Shown piece after piece: positions 1 to 8,583 of a stretch of DNA of 64,000 bases. Where the stretch lies: NCBI GenBank assembly GCA_046155615.1, contig JBJXFP010000010.1:1-64000 (forward strand), given 5' to 3'. A program made the translations under genes and the position numbers. The notes under the pieces were generated by a model. That model was given only the letters and a program-made list of their open reading frames with translations. It ran no database searches and was not told where the DNA came from. The DNA comes from JANNVZ01 sp046155615. Its GTDB lineage: Bacteria > Bacteroidota > Bacteroidia > Flavobacteriales_D > Sanyastnellaceae. The stretch's first letter is position 1; every line of letters begins with the position of its first letter.

Positions 1-929
1 CCCACTAAGAATGTAAGTGGAACAAAAATGGTAGTCATGATAGTCATCACCTTCATGATTTGATTCATCTTCATCTGCAAATTGCTGTGATAGAGATCCA
101 GCATATTGCTCAGCATTTCGCGATACATGGTCAGATTTTCCGATTCATAGATGATGTGGTCATACAAATCTTTGTAGTACTTAGCTATCTCATCTTCCAA
201 CTCACGAGTCACCGTGTTGATGGCTTCCTTGAGCGGATCGATACTGCGTTTAAAATCTAACAATTCTTTGCGCAGCGCAAGTATTCTGTGAAGCGTAAAT
301 TCTGTTGGTCGTTTGATAACAGTGCTCTCCAGTGTTTCTATTTGCACCGCGAGTTTTTCGCTCACTGCAATGTAGTTATCCACTACTGTGTCCAATATCA
401 GATAGGCCAGGTAGTACCCATCTTTGCCTCGCACTTTTCCTTTTGCAGTTCTTATACGTTCGCGAATTCCATCGAAGCTGTCACCGGGTCGTTCTTGAAA
501 CATCAGCACAAATCTCTCGCTGATGATGAGTGAAAGTTGTTCAACATTTAGTTGGGAAGATTTAGGTTCTATCTCCAGCATCTTCAGCGTGATGAACATG
601 TAGTCATCAAAAAATTCCACCTTAGGCCGACTCTCACTGTTCATTACATCTTCAAGCACCAGTATGTGCACATTGAATCTCTTTCCTATTTCCTCCACCA
701 CATGCGCATCATGAATGCCATCTGCATCGATCCACGATACTGAGGCCGAATCAGCATACGCGGTGCACTGGGCAAAATCCTGGAGAGTACTTTCATTTAG
801 CTGGTGCTGGTCATAGTCCATTACACGCACTGAAACCTCGGCATCTACTCGCTCACCAACATGAACCAGGCTCCCCGGGCCAAGACCTGCTTTGGAGGCA
901 CGTGTGTTTTCTCCTTTTGTTTCGCTCAT
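1..929 (-). CDS. corA: CorA-family divalent metal ion transporter, C-terminus cut by window edge
   Basis: Inner-membrane Mg2+/Co2+ channel of the CorA family. Reading leftwards from the ATG at 929, the frame is open to the window edge (about 309 codons). It shows the soluble N-terminal alpha/beta domain with the SWIDADGIHD stretch, then the long helical stalk, and breaks off inside the first membrane helix, which starts after the MNQIMKVMT segment. The GMN signature should lie just outside the window. A full-length CorA is about 320-370 residues, so most of the protein is here. The gene is divergent from the Mur ligase at 1076 with a 146-bp gap. The family call is firm; the exact ion preference cannot be read. 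Confidence 0.9.
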   Translation of the reverse strand, partial: MSETKGENTRASKAGLGPGSLVHVGERVDAEVSVRVMDYDQHQLNESTLQDFAQCTAYADSASVSWIDADGIHDAHVVEEIGKRFNVHILVLEDVMNSESRPKVEFFDDYMFITLKMLEIEPKSSQLNVEQLSLIISERFVLMFQERPGDSFDGIRERIRTAKGKVRGKDGYYLAYLILDTVVDNYIAVSEKLAVQIETLESTVIKRPTEFTLHRILALRKELLDFKRSIDPLKEAINTVTRELEDEIAKYYKDLYDHIIYESENLTMYREMLSNMLDLYHSNLQMKMNQIMKVMTIMTTIFVPLTFLV

Positions 930-1075
930 GCAGCGAAAATGAAACAATACGATACTTCAAGCAACATTTCATTTTATTCCGTTCAACATTCACACATGGA
1001 AAAACACGTATGGCAGGGCCACAAAATTTGAGTGCATCAATTCAATTTGCATCGCACAATTCTGATCAGTAATAA

Positions 1076-2446
1076 ATGAGAGTACACCTCACAGCCATTG
1101 GTGGCAGTGCCATGCACAACTTAGCCATTGCATTGCATCAAACAGGAATAACCGTAACCGGTAGCGATGACGAAATATTTGAACCCAGTAAATCCCGCTT
1201 GCAAAAACATAGTTTGCTGCCTGAATCAGAGGGTTGGTTTATGGAGAAAATTTCCACACAATTGGATGCGGTGATTGTTGGTATGCATGCGCGAAAAGAC
1301 AACCCCGAATTACTGCGTGCGCAAGAACTCGGTTTGAAAATTTTCTCTTACCCGGAATACATCTATGAGCAGACAAAAGACAAAACACGCATTGTGATAG
1401 GTGGCAGCCATGGCAAGACAACCACTACTGCTATGATTTTGCATGTGATGAAAGCTTGTGATATCGAGTGCGATTTTCTGGTGGGTGCGCAGCTCGATGG
1501 ATTCGATTGCATGGTGAAGTTTTCCAAAACATCAAAGTATGCGGTGATAGAAGGTGATGAGTATCTATCCTCACCCACCGACCTTCGTCCTAAGTTCCAT
1601 CTTTATCACCCGCACATAGCCTTGCTCAGCGGCATAGCTTGGGATCACATCAACGTCTTTCCCACCTTCGAAAACTATGTGGAGCAGTTCAGCATTTTCT
1701 TAGACAAAATAGAAAAAGGTGGAGCGCTGATCTATTGCGAGGCCGATGGAGAAGTGAAGAAACTTTCAGAAATACATGGTGGAAGTTTCAGAAAAATTGC
1801 ATACGATACTCATCCTCATGAGGTAGAGAATGGGGTGACCTATTTGATATTCAATGAATCAAAAATTCCACTGAAGATTTTTGGAAACCACAATTTGCAA
1901 AACCTGAATGGAGCAAGATTGGCATGTAATCAAGTTGGGATTTCAAATGAAAAATTTTACTCAGCTATACAAACTTTCAAGGGTGCAGCACGCAGACTGG
2001 AGCTAGTGAAAGAAACACTGCGGAGCATTATTTACAAAGACTTCGCACACTCACCATCCAAGTTGAAAGCCACCACCGCTGCTTTCAAACTACAATATCC
2101 CAATCGCAAACTGATAGCGTGTATGGAGTTACATACATTCAGCAGTCTGAATGCAAAATTTCTGAACGAATACAATGGAGCTATGGCATCAGCCGACAAG
2201 GCCTATGTCTATTTCAATCCACTCACTCTTGAACACAAGAAACTGCCGGCCATATCTCGCAAGCAAGTGAAGGATGCCTTCGCAACGGCCAATGTAGAAG
2301 TCTATACAGATTCAAATGCGCTGATGAAAGAATTGAAATCAATGCAGTGGAATGAGTGCAATTTGCTGCTCATGACATCAGGCAATTTTGATGGTGTTAA
2401 TTTCAATGAGCTGGCTAATGATTTGTTGAATCAGAACTCCATGTAA
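1076..2446 (+). CDS. mpl: Mpl-type UDP-N-acetylmuramate:tripeptide ligase (peptidoglycan recycling)
   Basis: Cytoplasmic ATP-dependent Mur ligase, 456 residues. Members of this branch join recycled L-Ala-gamma-D-Glu-meso-DAP to UDP-MurNAc. The N-terminal Rossmann-like UDP-binding segment begins HLTAIGGSAMHNLA, the P-loop GGSHGKTTTT is at about residues 109-118, and the central and C-terminal Mur ligase domains follow in normal order. The IGGSAM start and the length fit Mpl better than MurC, which is usually nearer 460-490 residues with a GIGGIGMS start. The short leader is A/T-rich with no Shine-Dalgarno. It is convergent with the ZIP transporter gene. MurC-like activity cannot be excluded from sequence alone. 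Confidence 0.85.
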   Translation: MRVHLTAIGGSAMHNLAIALHQTGITVTGSDDEIFEPSKSRLQKHSLLPESEGWFMEKISTQLDAVIVGMHARKDNPELLRAQELGLKIFSYPEYIYEQTKDKTRIVIGGSHGKTTTTAMILHVMKACDIECDFLVGAQLDGFDCMVKFSKTSKYAVIEGDEYLSSPTDLRPKFHLYHPHIALLSGIAWDHINVFPTFENYVEQFSIFLDKIEKGGALIYCEADGEVKKLSEIHGGSFRKIAYDTHPHEVENGVTYLIFNESKIPLKIFGNHNLQNLNGARLACNQVGISNEKFYSAIQTFKGAARRLELVKETLRSIIYKDFAHSPSKLKATTAAFKLQYPNRKLIACMELHTFSSLNAKFLNEYNGAMASADKAYVYFNPLTLEHKKLPAISRKQVKDAFATANVEVYTDSNALMKELKSMQWNECNLLLMTSGNFDGVNFNELANDLLNQNSM

Positions 2447-2611
2447 CCCTTCCGTCCTGAGTAAGCTTTCTTACGCCCTTCATCTTTAGTTTTTTGAAAT
2501 ACGCATGTGGCGGATTAAAAACGAATTTGAATTCCGAACACATCACTCCTGAAGGCACGCACATTACTGCATATTTTTCAGCGCCCTACTCTTGCAGCAT
2601 GCCAATTTTTT

Positions 2612-3433
2612 TCATCCCAGACCCACATCGAGCATCATCATAACCAGAAAACCGCCAACGAAGCCAAGTGTAGCTACATCAGTTGAGCGATCAAGTTGAG
2701 TTTCCGGCACTACTTCTTCTATTACCACATAGATCATTGCGCCTGCGGCAAAAGCCAAAGCATAAGGCAGTATAGGTTGCATTTGTATCACAGCAAGGGC
2801 ACCAATAACTCCGGCAACCGGCTCCACAATGGCAGAGAGCTGACCATACCAAAAACTTTTCAATCTTGATAAACCAAGCCTTCTCAATGGAAAAGACACG
2901 GCCATTCCTTCCGGAAAATTTTGCAATCCGATACCGATAGCCAATGCAACTGCACCGCCTATGGATGCCTCTGGAATACCAGCCGCAACTCCCCCAAAAA
3001 GCACCCCTACAGCCAAGCCTTCAGGAATATTGTGAAGCGTGATGGCCAGCACCAAAAGCGTAGTCCTGTGCCAGTTGGTGTGCACACCTTCGGCTTTACT
3101 CTCCGGAAAATTGAGATGTAAATGAGGAAGCAATTGATCCAAACCATAAAGAAATAATGCACCCAATCCAAACCCCACAGCAGCGGGTACAGCTTTTATG
3201 AATCCCTCGCCCGGACTCATCTCTATGGCCGGGCTTAGCAGCGACCAAAAGCTGGCGGCCACCATCACTCCACCCGTGAAGCCCAGCATGCCATCGAGCG
3301 CCTTTCGACTTAGATCTTTGAAAAAGAATACCAACCCCGCACCACTTGCAGTTACAAGCCATGTAAATGTGGTAGCGATGAGGGCACCCCAAACCGGATC
3401 CAGATTTTCAAAAAATTCGATTACTTTGTGCAT
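2612..3433 (-). CDS. ZIP-family metal transporter (ZupT/GufA-like)
   Basis: Predicted inner-membrane importer of divalent metals, probably zinc, 273 residues with about eight hydrophobic helices. The two diagnostic metal-site motifs are present: HNIPEG in the fourth helix and NFPEG in the fifth, near residues 135 and 170. The loop between helices 3 and 4 has a short His-containing stretch (LLPHLHLNF). The length is typical for the GufA/ZupT branch. The frame starts at the ATG at 3433. A TAnnTTTG-like element sits just upstream at 3456-3463. No metal-sensing regulator is visible next to it. Confidence 0.9.
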   Translation of the reverse strand: MHKVIEFFENLDPVWGALIATTFTWLVTASGAGLVFFFKDLSRKALDGMLGFTGGVMVAASFWSLLSPAIEMSPGEGFIKAVPAAVGFGLGALFLYGLDQLLPHLHLNFPESKAEGVHTNWHRTTLLVLAITLHNIPEGLAVGVLFGGVAAGIPEASIGGAVALAIGIGLQNFPEGMAVSFPLRRLGLSRLKSFWYGQLSAIVEPVAGVIGALAVIQMQPILPYALAFAAGAMIYVVIEEVVPETQLDRSTDVATLGFVGGFLVMMMLDVGLG

Positions 3434-3455
3434 AGGATTTTTGAATATTCTGGTT

Positions 3456-3463
3456 CAAACATA
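3456..3463 (-). promoter_or_regulatory. Candidate -7 element of the ZIP transporter gene
   Basis: Read on the minus strand the octamer is TATGTTTG, an exact fit to the Bacteroidota -7 consensus TAnnTTTG. It lies 23 bp upstream of the start codon. No good -33 TTTG is found at the expected distance, so this is only a weak candidate. Confidence 0.3.
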
Positions 3464-3511
3464 ACCCTCATTGTTTTACCCTTCTAAGTTTAGCATTACT
3501 ACTTTCTACAA

Positions 3512-4021
3512 ATGAAAAAAATTTACCTGTTACGTCACGCAAAATCCGATTGGAGTGATCCCGTATGCGCAGACTTCGATCGGCCTCTGAACATGAGAGG
3601 CTTAAGAGATGCACCATTCATGGCTAAAAAACTTGCAGGTAACGAATATAGTATCCAACTAATCCTTTCCAGCCCGGCTAACAGAGCTATTACAACGGCT
3701 CAGTTTTTCGCAGAAGCACTGAAAATTGGAGCTTCAGCTTTGCAGATAGAAGAAAAAATATATGATGCATCTGTAAAGGATTTGATTCAAATCATCTGCT
3801 CCCTATCAGAATCGTACAGCACTGTGCTTATTGTGGGGCACAATCCTGGCATGTCCTTATTGGCGGCTTACTTAACCAATAGCCAAATGGATATGCCCAC
3901 CTGTGCGATAGCATGCATCGAGTTGGAAATTGAAACGTGGAATATGACGAGTAAGGCGACTGGTAGCATTGTTTCATTTGATTATCCAAAAAAATATTTC
4001 AATTCCGATTTGCTGCACTGA
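3512..4021 (+). CDS. sixA: SixA-type histidine phosphatase
   Basis: Cytoplasmic histidine phosphatase of 169 residues. The RHA motif with the catalytic His at residue 9 follows immediately after the start (LLRHAKSDW). The second arginine is in SSPANRA near residue 58, and the second catalytic His is in VGHNPG near residue 109. Small proteins of this layout, without the large insert of phosphoglycerate mutases, are the SixA group, known to dephosphorylate phosphohistidine on signalling or PTS proteins. No His-phosphotransfer partner is encoded nearby, so the substrate is unknown. It is followed after 117 bp by pyrG. Confidence 0.85.
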   Translation: MKKIYLLRHAKSDWSDPVCADFDRPLNMRGLRDAPFMAKKLAGNEYSIQLILSSPANRAITTAQFFAEALKIGASALQIEEKIYDASVKDLIQIICSLSESYSTVLIVGHNPGMSLLAAYLTNSQMDMPTCAIACIELEIETWNMTSKATGSIVSFDYPKKYFNSDLLH

Positions 4022-4138
4022 TAAGGGTTGCAAAGCATTTTCGTAAACCATTTTTGTAAACCACTTCGTACCTGCCGGCTGTATTGGCCTACTTTAGCAC
4101 ACCATAAAATCCAATGCCGTTCGGCACTATTTATGGGC

Positions 4139-5785
4139 ATGTCAGAAAATATCAAATACATCTTTGTTACCGGAGGGGTAACATCATCACTCGGTAAAGG
4201 AATTATTTCCGCATCATTAGCCAAGCTTCTCCAGACAAGAGGATTCAAAGTAACTATACAAAAGCTGGATCCATACATCAATGTGGATCCCGGAACATTG
4301 AATCCTTATGAACATGGCGAATGTTATGTAACAGATGATGGAGCTGAAACAGATCTTGATCTTGGCCACTACGAACGTTTTCTGAATGTGCCCACCTCGC
4401 AAGCCAACAACGTAACCACAGGCCGCATCTACCAAAGCGTAATAGATAAAGAGCGCAGAGGAGAATATCTGGGAAAGACAGTTCAGATCATTCCCCACAT
4501 TACTGACGAGATAAAAAGATGCATACAGATACTTGGATCAAAGAGTGAATTTGATTTTGTGATAACTGAAATAGGTGGCACTGTAGGCGACATAGAATCG
4601 TTACCCTACATAGAAGCCGTTCGTCAATTGAAGTGGGAGAAGGAGGAGGACTGTATTGTAATTCACCTCACACTCATACCCTACCTTACCGCTGCCGGTG
4701 AACTCAAAACAAAACCTACTCAGCATTCGGTAAAAACTTTGCTTGAAAATGGAGTGCAGCCTGACATACTTGTTTGCCGCACCGAGCACGAACTTTCTCC
4801 ACAAATAAGGAACAAGATTGCCAAATTCTGCAACGTAACCTCCAATGCAGTTATTCAGAGCATTGATGCAAGCACCATTTACGATGTGCCTATGATGATG
4901 CTTAATGAAAAACTGGATGAAGTAGTATTGGAAAAACTGAATGTAAAGAGCAAGAAGAAGCCCGACATGAAGAAATGGGAAGACTTTCTATACAAACACA
5001 AAAACCCCAAAGGAAAAATCATCGTTGCACTTATTGGTAAGTATGTGGAATTGAAAGACTCATACAAATCCATAGCAGAATCATTCATACACGCAGGTGC
5101 AGCTAATGAGGTAAAGGTGGAAGTAAGGTGGATACACTCCGAAGAACTGACCATCAGAAACGCTGTAGAAAAGCTGAACGGTGTGGATGGTGTATTGGTA
5201 GCCCCAGGCTTCGGATCGCGCGGCATGGATGGCAAGATGGAGGCTATCAAATATGCCCGCGAAAACAATATCCCGTTTTTCGGTATTTGCCTCGGTATGC
5301 AAATGGCAACTGTTGAGTTTGCACGCAACGTGCTTGGCTTTGCCGATGCCCATTCAACCGAAATGAAAGAATACACTCAACATCCGGTAATAAGTCTGAT
5401 GGCTGAGCAAAAAAGTGTGATGAACAAAGGTGGCACCATGCGCCTTGGTGCTTATCCATGCAGGTTGACGCCCGGCACCAAAGCACACAAAGCCTATGGG
5501 GTAGATCTTGTAGAAGAGCGCCATAGGCACCGCTTCGAGTTCAACAACGAATACAAAGAACAATTCGAAAAAGCCGGTTTCAAATGCACAGGAATAAACC
5601 CTGACAGCAACCTTGTAGAGATTATTGAACTCGACAATCATCCATACTTTGTTGCATCACAATTCCACCCGGAGTATAAAAGCACGGTCATGAATCCACA
5701 TCCATTATTCGTGAGTTTTGTGAAGGCTGCAAAAAAATTCTATAGCCTGAAAGTGAAAGCTGGAGTTGAAGAATTGCAGCAATAG
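4139..5785 (+). CDS. pyrG: CTP synthase
   Basis: Converts UTP to CTP with ATP and glutamine, the last step of pyrimidine nucleotide synthesis. The N-terminal synthetase domain starts IFVTGGVTSSLGKG. The C-terminal class-I glutaminase has its nucleophile Cys at about residue 384 in GICLGMQ and the His of QFHPEY near the end. I chose the ATG at 4139 (MSENIKYIF), which gives 548 residues, the normal family length. The frame is open further upstream to a TTG at 4028, but that extension matches nothing, and an alternative ATG lies at 4133. The gene is probably co-transcribed with the lipoprotein gene 24 bp downstream. Confidence 0.95.
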   Translation: MSENIKYIFVTGGVTSSLGKGIISASLAKLLQTRGFKVTIQKLDPYINVDPGTLNPYEHGECYVTDDGAETDLDLGHYERFLNVPTSQANNVTTGRIYQSVIDKERRGEYLGKTVQIIPHITDEIKRCIQILGSKSEFDFVITEIGGTVGDIESLPYIEAVRQLKWEKEEDCIVIHLTLIPYLTAAGELKTKPTQHSVKTLLENGVQPDILVCRTEHELSPQIRNKIAKFCNVTSNAVIQSIDASTIYDVPMMMLNEKLDEVVLEKLNVKSKKKPDMKKWEDFLYKHKNPKGKIIVALIGKYVELKDSYKSIAESFIHAGAANEVKVEVRWIHSEELTIRNAVEKLNGVDGVLVAPGFGSRGMDGKMEAIKYARENNIPFFGICLGMQMATVEFARNVLGFADAHSTEMKEYTQHPVISLMAEQKSVMNKGGTMRLGAYPCRLTPGTKAHKAYGVDLVEERHRHRFEFNNEYKEQFEKAGFKCTGINPDSNLVEIIELDNHPYFVASQFHPEYKSTVMNPHPLFVSFVKAAKKFYSLKVKAGVEELQQ

Positions 5786-5809
5786 AAATTTCAATCTACC
5801 TTTTCTGCC

Positions 5810-6844
5810 ATGATGACAAAATCAATTGGGGTCACATTTTTATTGGCCGCTATCCTCCATTCGTGCAACGAATCAAAATCAGATTCAAATCAGAACAAAT
5901 ACTTCCTACCACACACTGAAGGTATTCAGGATGGAGGTGTTCAAGTAATTCCTATCGAAACTCCCAAAGGAAAATTCAACGTCTGGACAAAGTGTGTAGG
6001 CAACAATCCCAAAACAAGAGTGCTGCTTCTAAACGGAGGACCCGGTTGTACACATGAGTATTTCGAATGCTTTGAAAATTTTCTTCCTGCAGAAGGTATA
6101 GAGTTTATTTATTACGATCAGCTCGGCTGTGGTCACTCAGACAATCCTGACGATACTGCCATGTGGGACTTGAAGCGCTATGTGGAAGAAGTAGAACAAG
6201 TGCGCAAAGCACTCAATCTCAACAGCGACAATTTCTATCTGCTTGGCCATTCATGGGGCGGCATTCTTGCCTTGGACTATGCTATGAAGTATCAGCACAA
6301 TTTAAAAGCACTCATAATATCTAACATGATGTGCAGTGCTCCGCTCTATGACAAGTATGCCGATGAAGTATTAGCCGGAACCATAGATGCGGCTGTATTG
6401 GATACTATCAGAAGAATTGAAGCCGCAGGTGATTTCAGCAATCCTAAATACATGCAGTTGCTTGAACCACACTTTTATCAGCAACACATTTGTCGCATAC
6501 CCGCTGCAGCTTGGCCCGAGCCTATGACCCGATCATTTTCTAAACTCAACCAATCACTATACGTCTCCATGCAGGGGCCGAGCGAATTTGGTATCTCAGG
6601 CAAACTGGAAAATTGGGATCGCAGCACTGATTTGGACAAAATAAAAATTCCTTGCTTAACCATAGGTGCCAAACATGACAGCATGGATCCAGAGCACATG
6701 CGCTGGATGAGCACCCAAGTGAAGAACGGATCGCATGTGCATTGTCCTGATGGAAGTCATATGTGTTTCTATGATGATCAAACGGTCTATTTCAAAGGCC
6801 TGATTGACTTTATCAAACAGACAGAAGCAAATCCGAACAAATAA
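5810..6844 (+). CDS. Proline iminopeptidase-like lipoprotein (alpha/beta hydrolase, S33)
   Basis: Predicted periplasmic or outer-membrane-anchored aminopeptidase that removes N-terminal proline. The N-terminus is a lipoprotein signal with the lipobox ILHSC (Cys near residue 19). The mature part has the S33 oxyanion motif GGPGCTHEYF, the nucleophile elbow GHSWGG (Ser near residue 148), a helical cap, and a C-terminal acid/His pair in the GAKHDSMDP and DGSHM segments. It is 344 residues long. Two adjacent ATGs (5810, 5813) are possible starts. It follows pyrG closely and ends in a strong terminator shared with the convergent subtilase gene. Bacteroidota often carry lipoprotein versions of this enzyme. 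Confidence 0.85.
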   Translation: MMTKSIGVTFLLAAILHSCNESKSDSNQNKYFLPHTEGIQDGGVQVIPIETPKGKFNVWTKCVGNNPKTRVLLLNGGPGCTHEYFECFENFLPAEGIEFIYYDQLGCGHSDNPDDTAMWDLKRYVEEVEQVRKALNLNSDNFYLLGHSWGGILALDYAMKYQHNLKALIISNMMCSAPLYDKYADEVLAGTIDAAVLDTIRRIEAAGDFSNPKYMQLLEPHFYQQHICRIPAAAWPEPMTRSFSKLNQSLYVSMQGPSEFGISGKLENWDRSTDLDKIKIPCLTIGAKHDSMDPEHMRWMSTQVKNGSHVHCPDGSHMCFYDDQTVYFKGLIDFIKQTEANPNK

Positions 6845-6845
6845 A

Positions 6846-6869
6846 AAAGCGCAGCATTGGCTGCGCTTT
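6846..6869. terminator. Bidirectional intrinsic terminator
   Basis: A perfect 10-bp stem (arms 6846-6855 and 6860-6869) with a 4-nt ATTG loop sits between two convergent genes. The stem edges are A-rich on the left and T-rich on the right, so it can act in both directions. Confidence 0.85.
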
Positions 6870-6893
6870 CCCGTATCGTTCATCAATATGAAT

Positions 6894-8435
6894 CTACATA
6901 GCCGCTTGTGCAGCAGCTACAGCCGCACCCGCATTCAGGTTTCCATATCCCGTTGCACCATTTGGATTAGGATAGAATTGCGAAGTGGTGAGCAAATAAT
7001 CATAGACCTGCTCGCGTGTGAAGCCGGTATTTACGCTCCAAACCACAGCTGCAATGCCTGCCGCGGTAGCAGTGGCGGCTGAGCTGCCCCCAATGTATGA
7101 TGGTGTGTTGCCGCTTTGTTTCAAACTCAATGTATTCCTACTTGCATTGCTGTTTCGTTCCATCACTATGGTGAAATCAACCTCACTGCCATCATGACAC
7201 GAATCACACGTGTTGTTGTTTTCTTTCACTCCCGTAACGGCCACGCATTGGGCATGCACAGCAGGATATGTTACACCCCACCAAGTAAGAAAACTGAATG
7301 ATGTGCCTGCTGCCGCAAAGAGCATTTTGCCCTGATTGTGTGCATACACCACCCCATCATAGATAACACTGCTATAAAAAGGTGAACCAATAGACATACT
7401 GACAATTTTCACATCAGGCTTCTGGCCCATCTTCACCAAAGCATTTTTTACACCCGTCTTTTCGCTTGATTTGTCAAGTACCACATCCTCGCAACCACGA
7501 ATGAAATGCAGGCTCGATTTGTAAGCAACACCGGAGGTAGCACCGGTGTTGTTGCGTGGGCCTACAGCCAGGCCACTCATACTTGTGCCGTGTGTACATG
7601 AGGTAAATGCTGAATTGCCAAAGGTGTATTCCGTAGTAATCGTGCGGCCTATGTTGCTATCACCATTGTTGAAGTCTGCATTGAGCAAACTTTGTGATGC
7701 GCTGATACCTGCATCTATGATTCCGACAGTGATACCTTCTCCGGCTTTGCTATTCCATGCTGAAGCTATGTTATGAATGGCGTGATTCCATGGCAGCAAA
7801 CAGTTAGGAGTGGATGTGGTATAATCAGCAGTATTGAGCGCATAGGTGCTGCCGCTGCAACCCGATGTGCTGCGTTCGGCCTCTGTACCTGGCCAGTAGT
7901 CAAGAGGTTCTATGTAGCGCACATTTTCAAGATTGTGCAGTTTGGTCAACATGTCTTTGCTCGTCATTCTGAAGATGATGATGGGAAGCACTTTGTCATC
8001 TTCAATCACCACGTCTCGCTCAGTAATTGCCGCTTTGGAATCAACATTCAGCTCGTCCAACACAAACTTGAGCAGTGCATCGTGCGTGGCTTTCCAAGCT
8101 CCGTTTTGCAAATCAATTTGGTGCATAATGGTTTCTATATCTCCAACGCCTGTGGGTTTATATCCGATGGCAACACTGTTGTCGCTATGCACCACAGCAC
8201 TCCATAGCGTTTTCATATCCGCCCATTCCCACCTGAAGTCGTGTTCCCGTTCAAGCATAGTCAGTACATAATCATCCAGCATCTCTTTGCTCAATACCTC
8301 ACCTTCAGGCACGGCTATCTGACTTGCTTTTACTTGCAAAACCTGCTTGTTCACGGCAAATTCTTGTTCATAATTCTTCTTGCTGCAGCCACCCATCAGT
8401 ATGATGGCAAGCAAAATGCCGGTTAGTCTGTTCAT
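6894..8435 (-). CDS. Subtilisin-like serine protease lipoprotein (S8)
   Basis: Secreted serine protease of 513 residues. The N-terminal signal ends in a lipobox (LMGGC, Cys 17), so the protein should be lipid-anchored. Residues of roughly 40-190 form a propeptide-like region. The S8 domain has Asp 241 in GIIDAGIS, His 282 in CTHGTSMSGL and Ser 452 in GGSSAATATA, the catalytic triad in family order. The catalytic domain runs to the C-terminus with no sorting domain. The final residues are Ala-rich (AAVAAAQAAM). It is divergent from aconitase. The substrate is unknown. Confidence 0.9.
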   Translation of the reverse strand: MNRLTGILLAIILMGGCSKKNYEQEFAVNKQVLQVKASQIAVPEGEVLSKEMLDDYVLTMLEREHDFRWEWADMKTLWSAVVHSDNSVAIGYKPTGVGDIETIMHQIDLQNGAWKATHDALLKFVLDELNVDSKAAITERDVVIEDDKVLPIIIFRMTSKDMLTKLHNLENVRYIEPLDYWPGTEAERSTSGCSGSTYALNTADYTTSTPNCLLPWNHAIHNIASAWNSKAGEGITVGIIDAGISASQSLLNADFNNGDSNIGRTITTEYTFGNSAFTSCTHGTSMSGLAVGPRNNTGATSGVAYKSSLHFIRGCEDVVLDKSSEKTGVKNALVKMGQKPDVKIVSMSIGSPFYSSVIYDGVVYAHNQGKMLFAAAGTSFSFLTWWGVTYPAVHAQCVAVTGVKENNNTCDSCHDGSEVDFTIVMERNSNASRNTLSLKQSGNTPSYIGGSSAATATAAGIAAVVWSVNTGFTREQVYDYLLTTSQFYPNPNGATGYGNLNAGAAVAAAQAAM

Positions 8436-8583
8436 TGTATTTATAAATGGTTAAAGTTGAAAAGGATGAGGCCAAAGTAACAGTTTTGACTGTCTGCAAA
8501 ACACATTGGTGAATAACTCCTGCATTGAAATGCTGCTTGTATTTTGCACCCCCATTACAACCTCACACAACAAGGAAATCAAG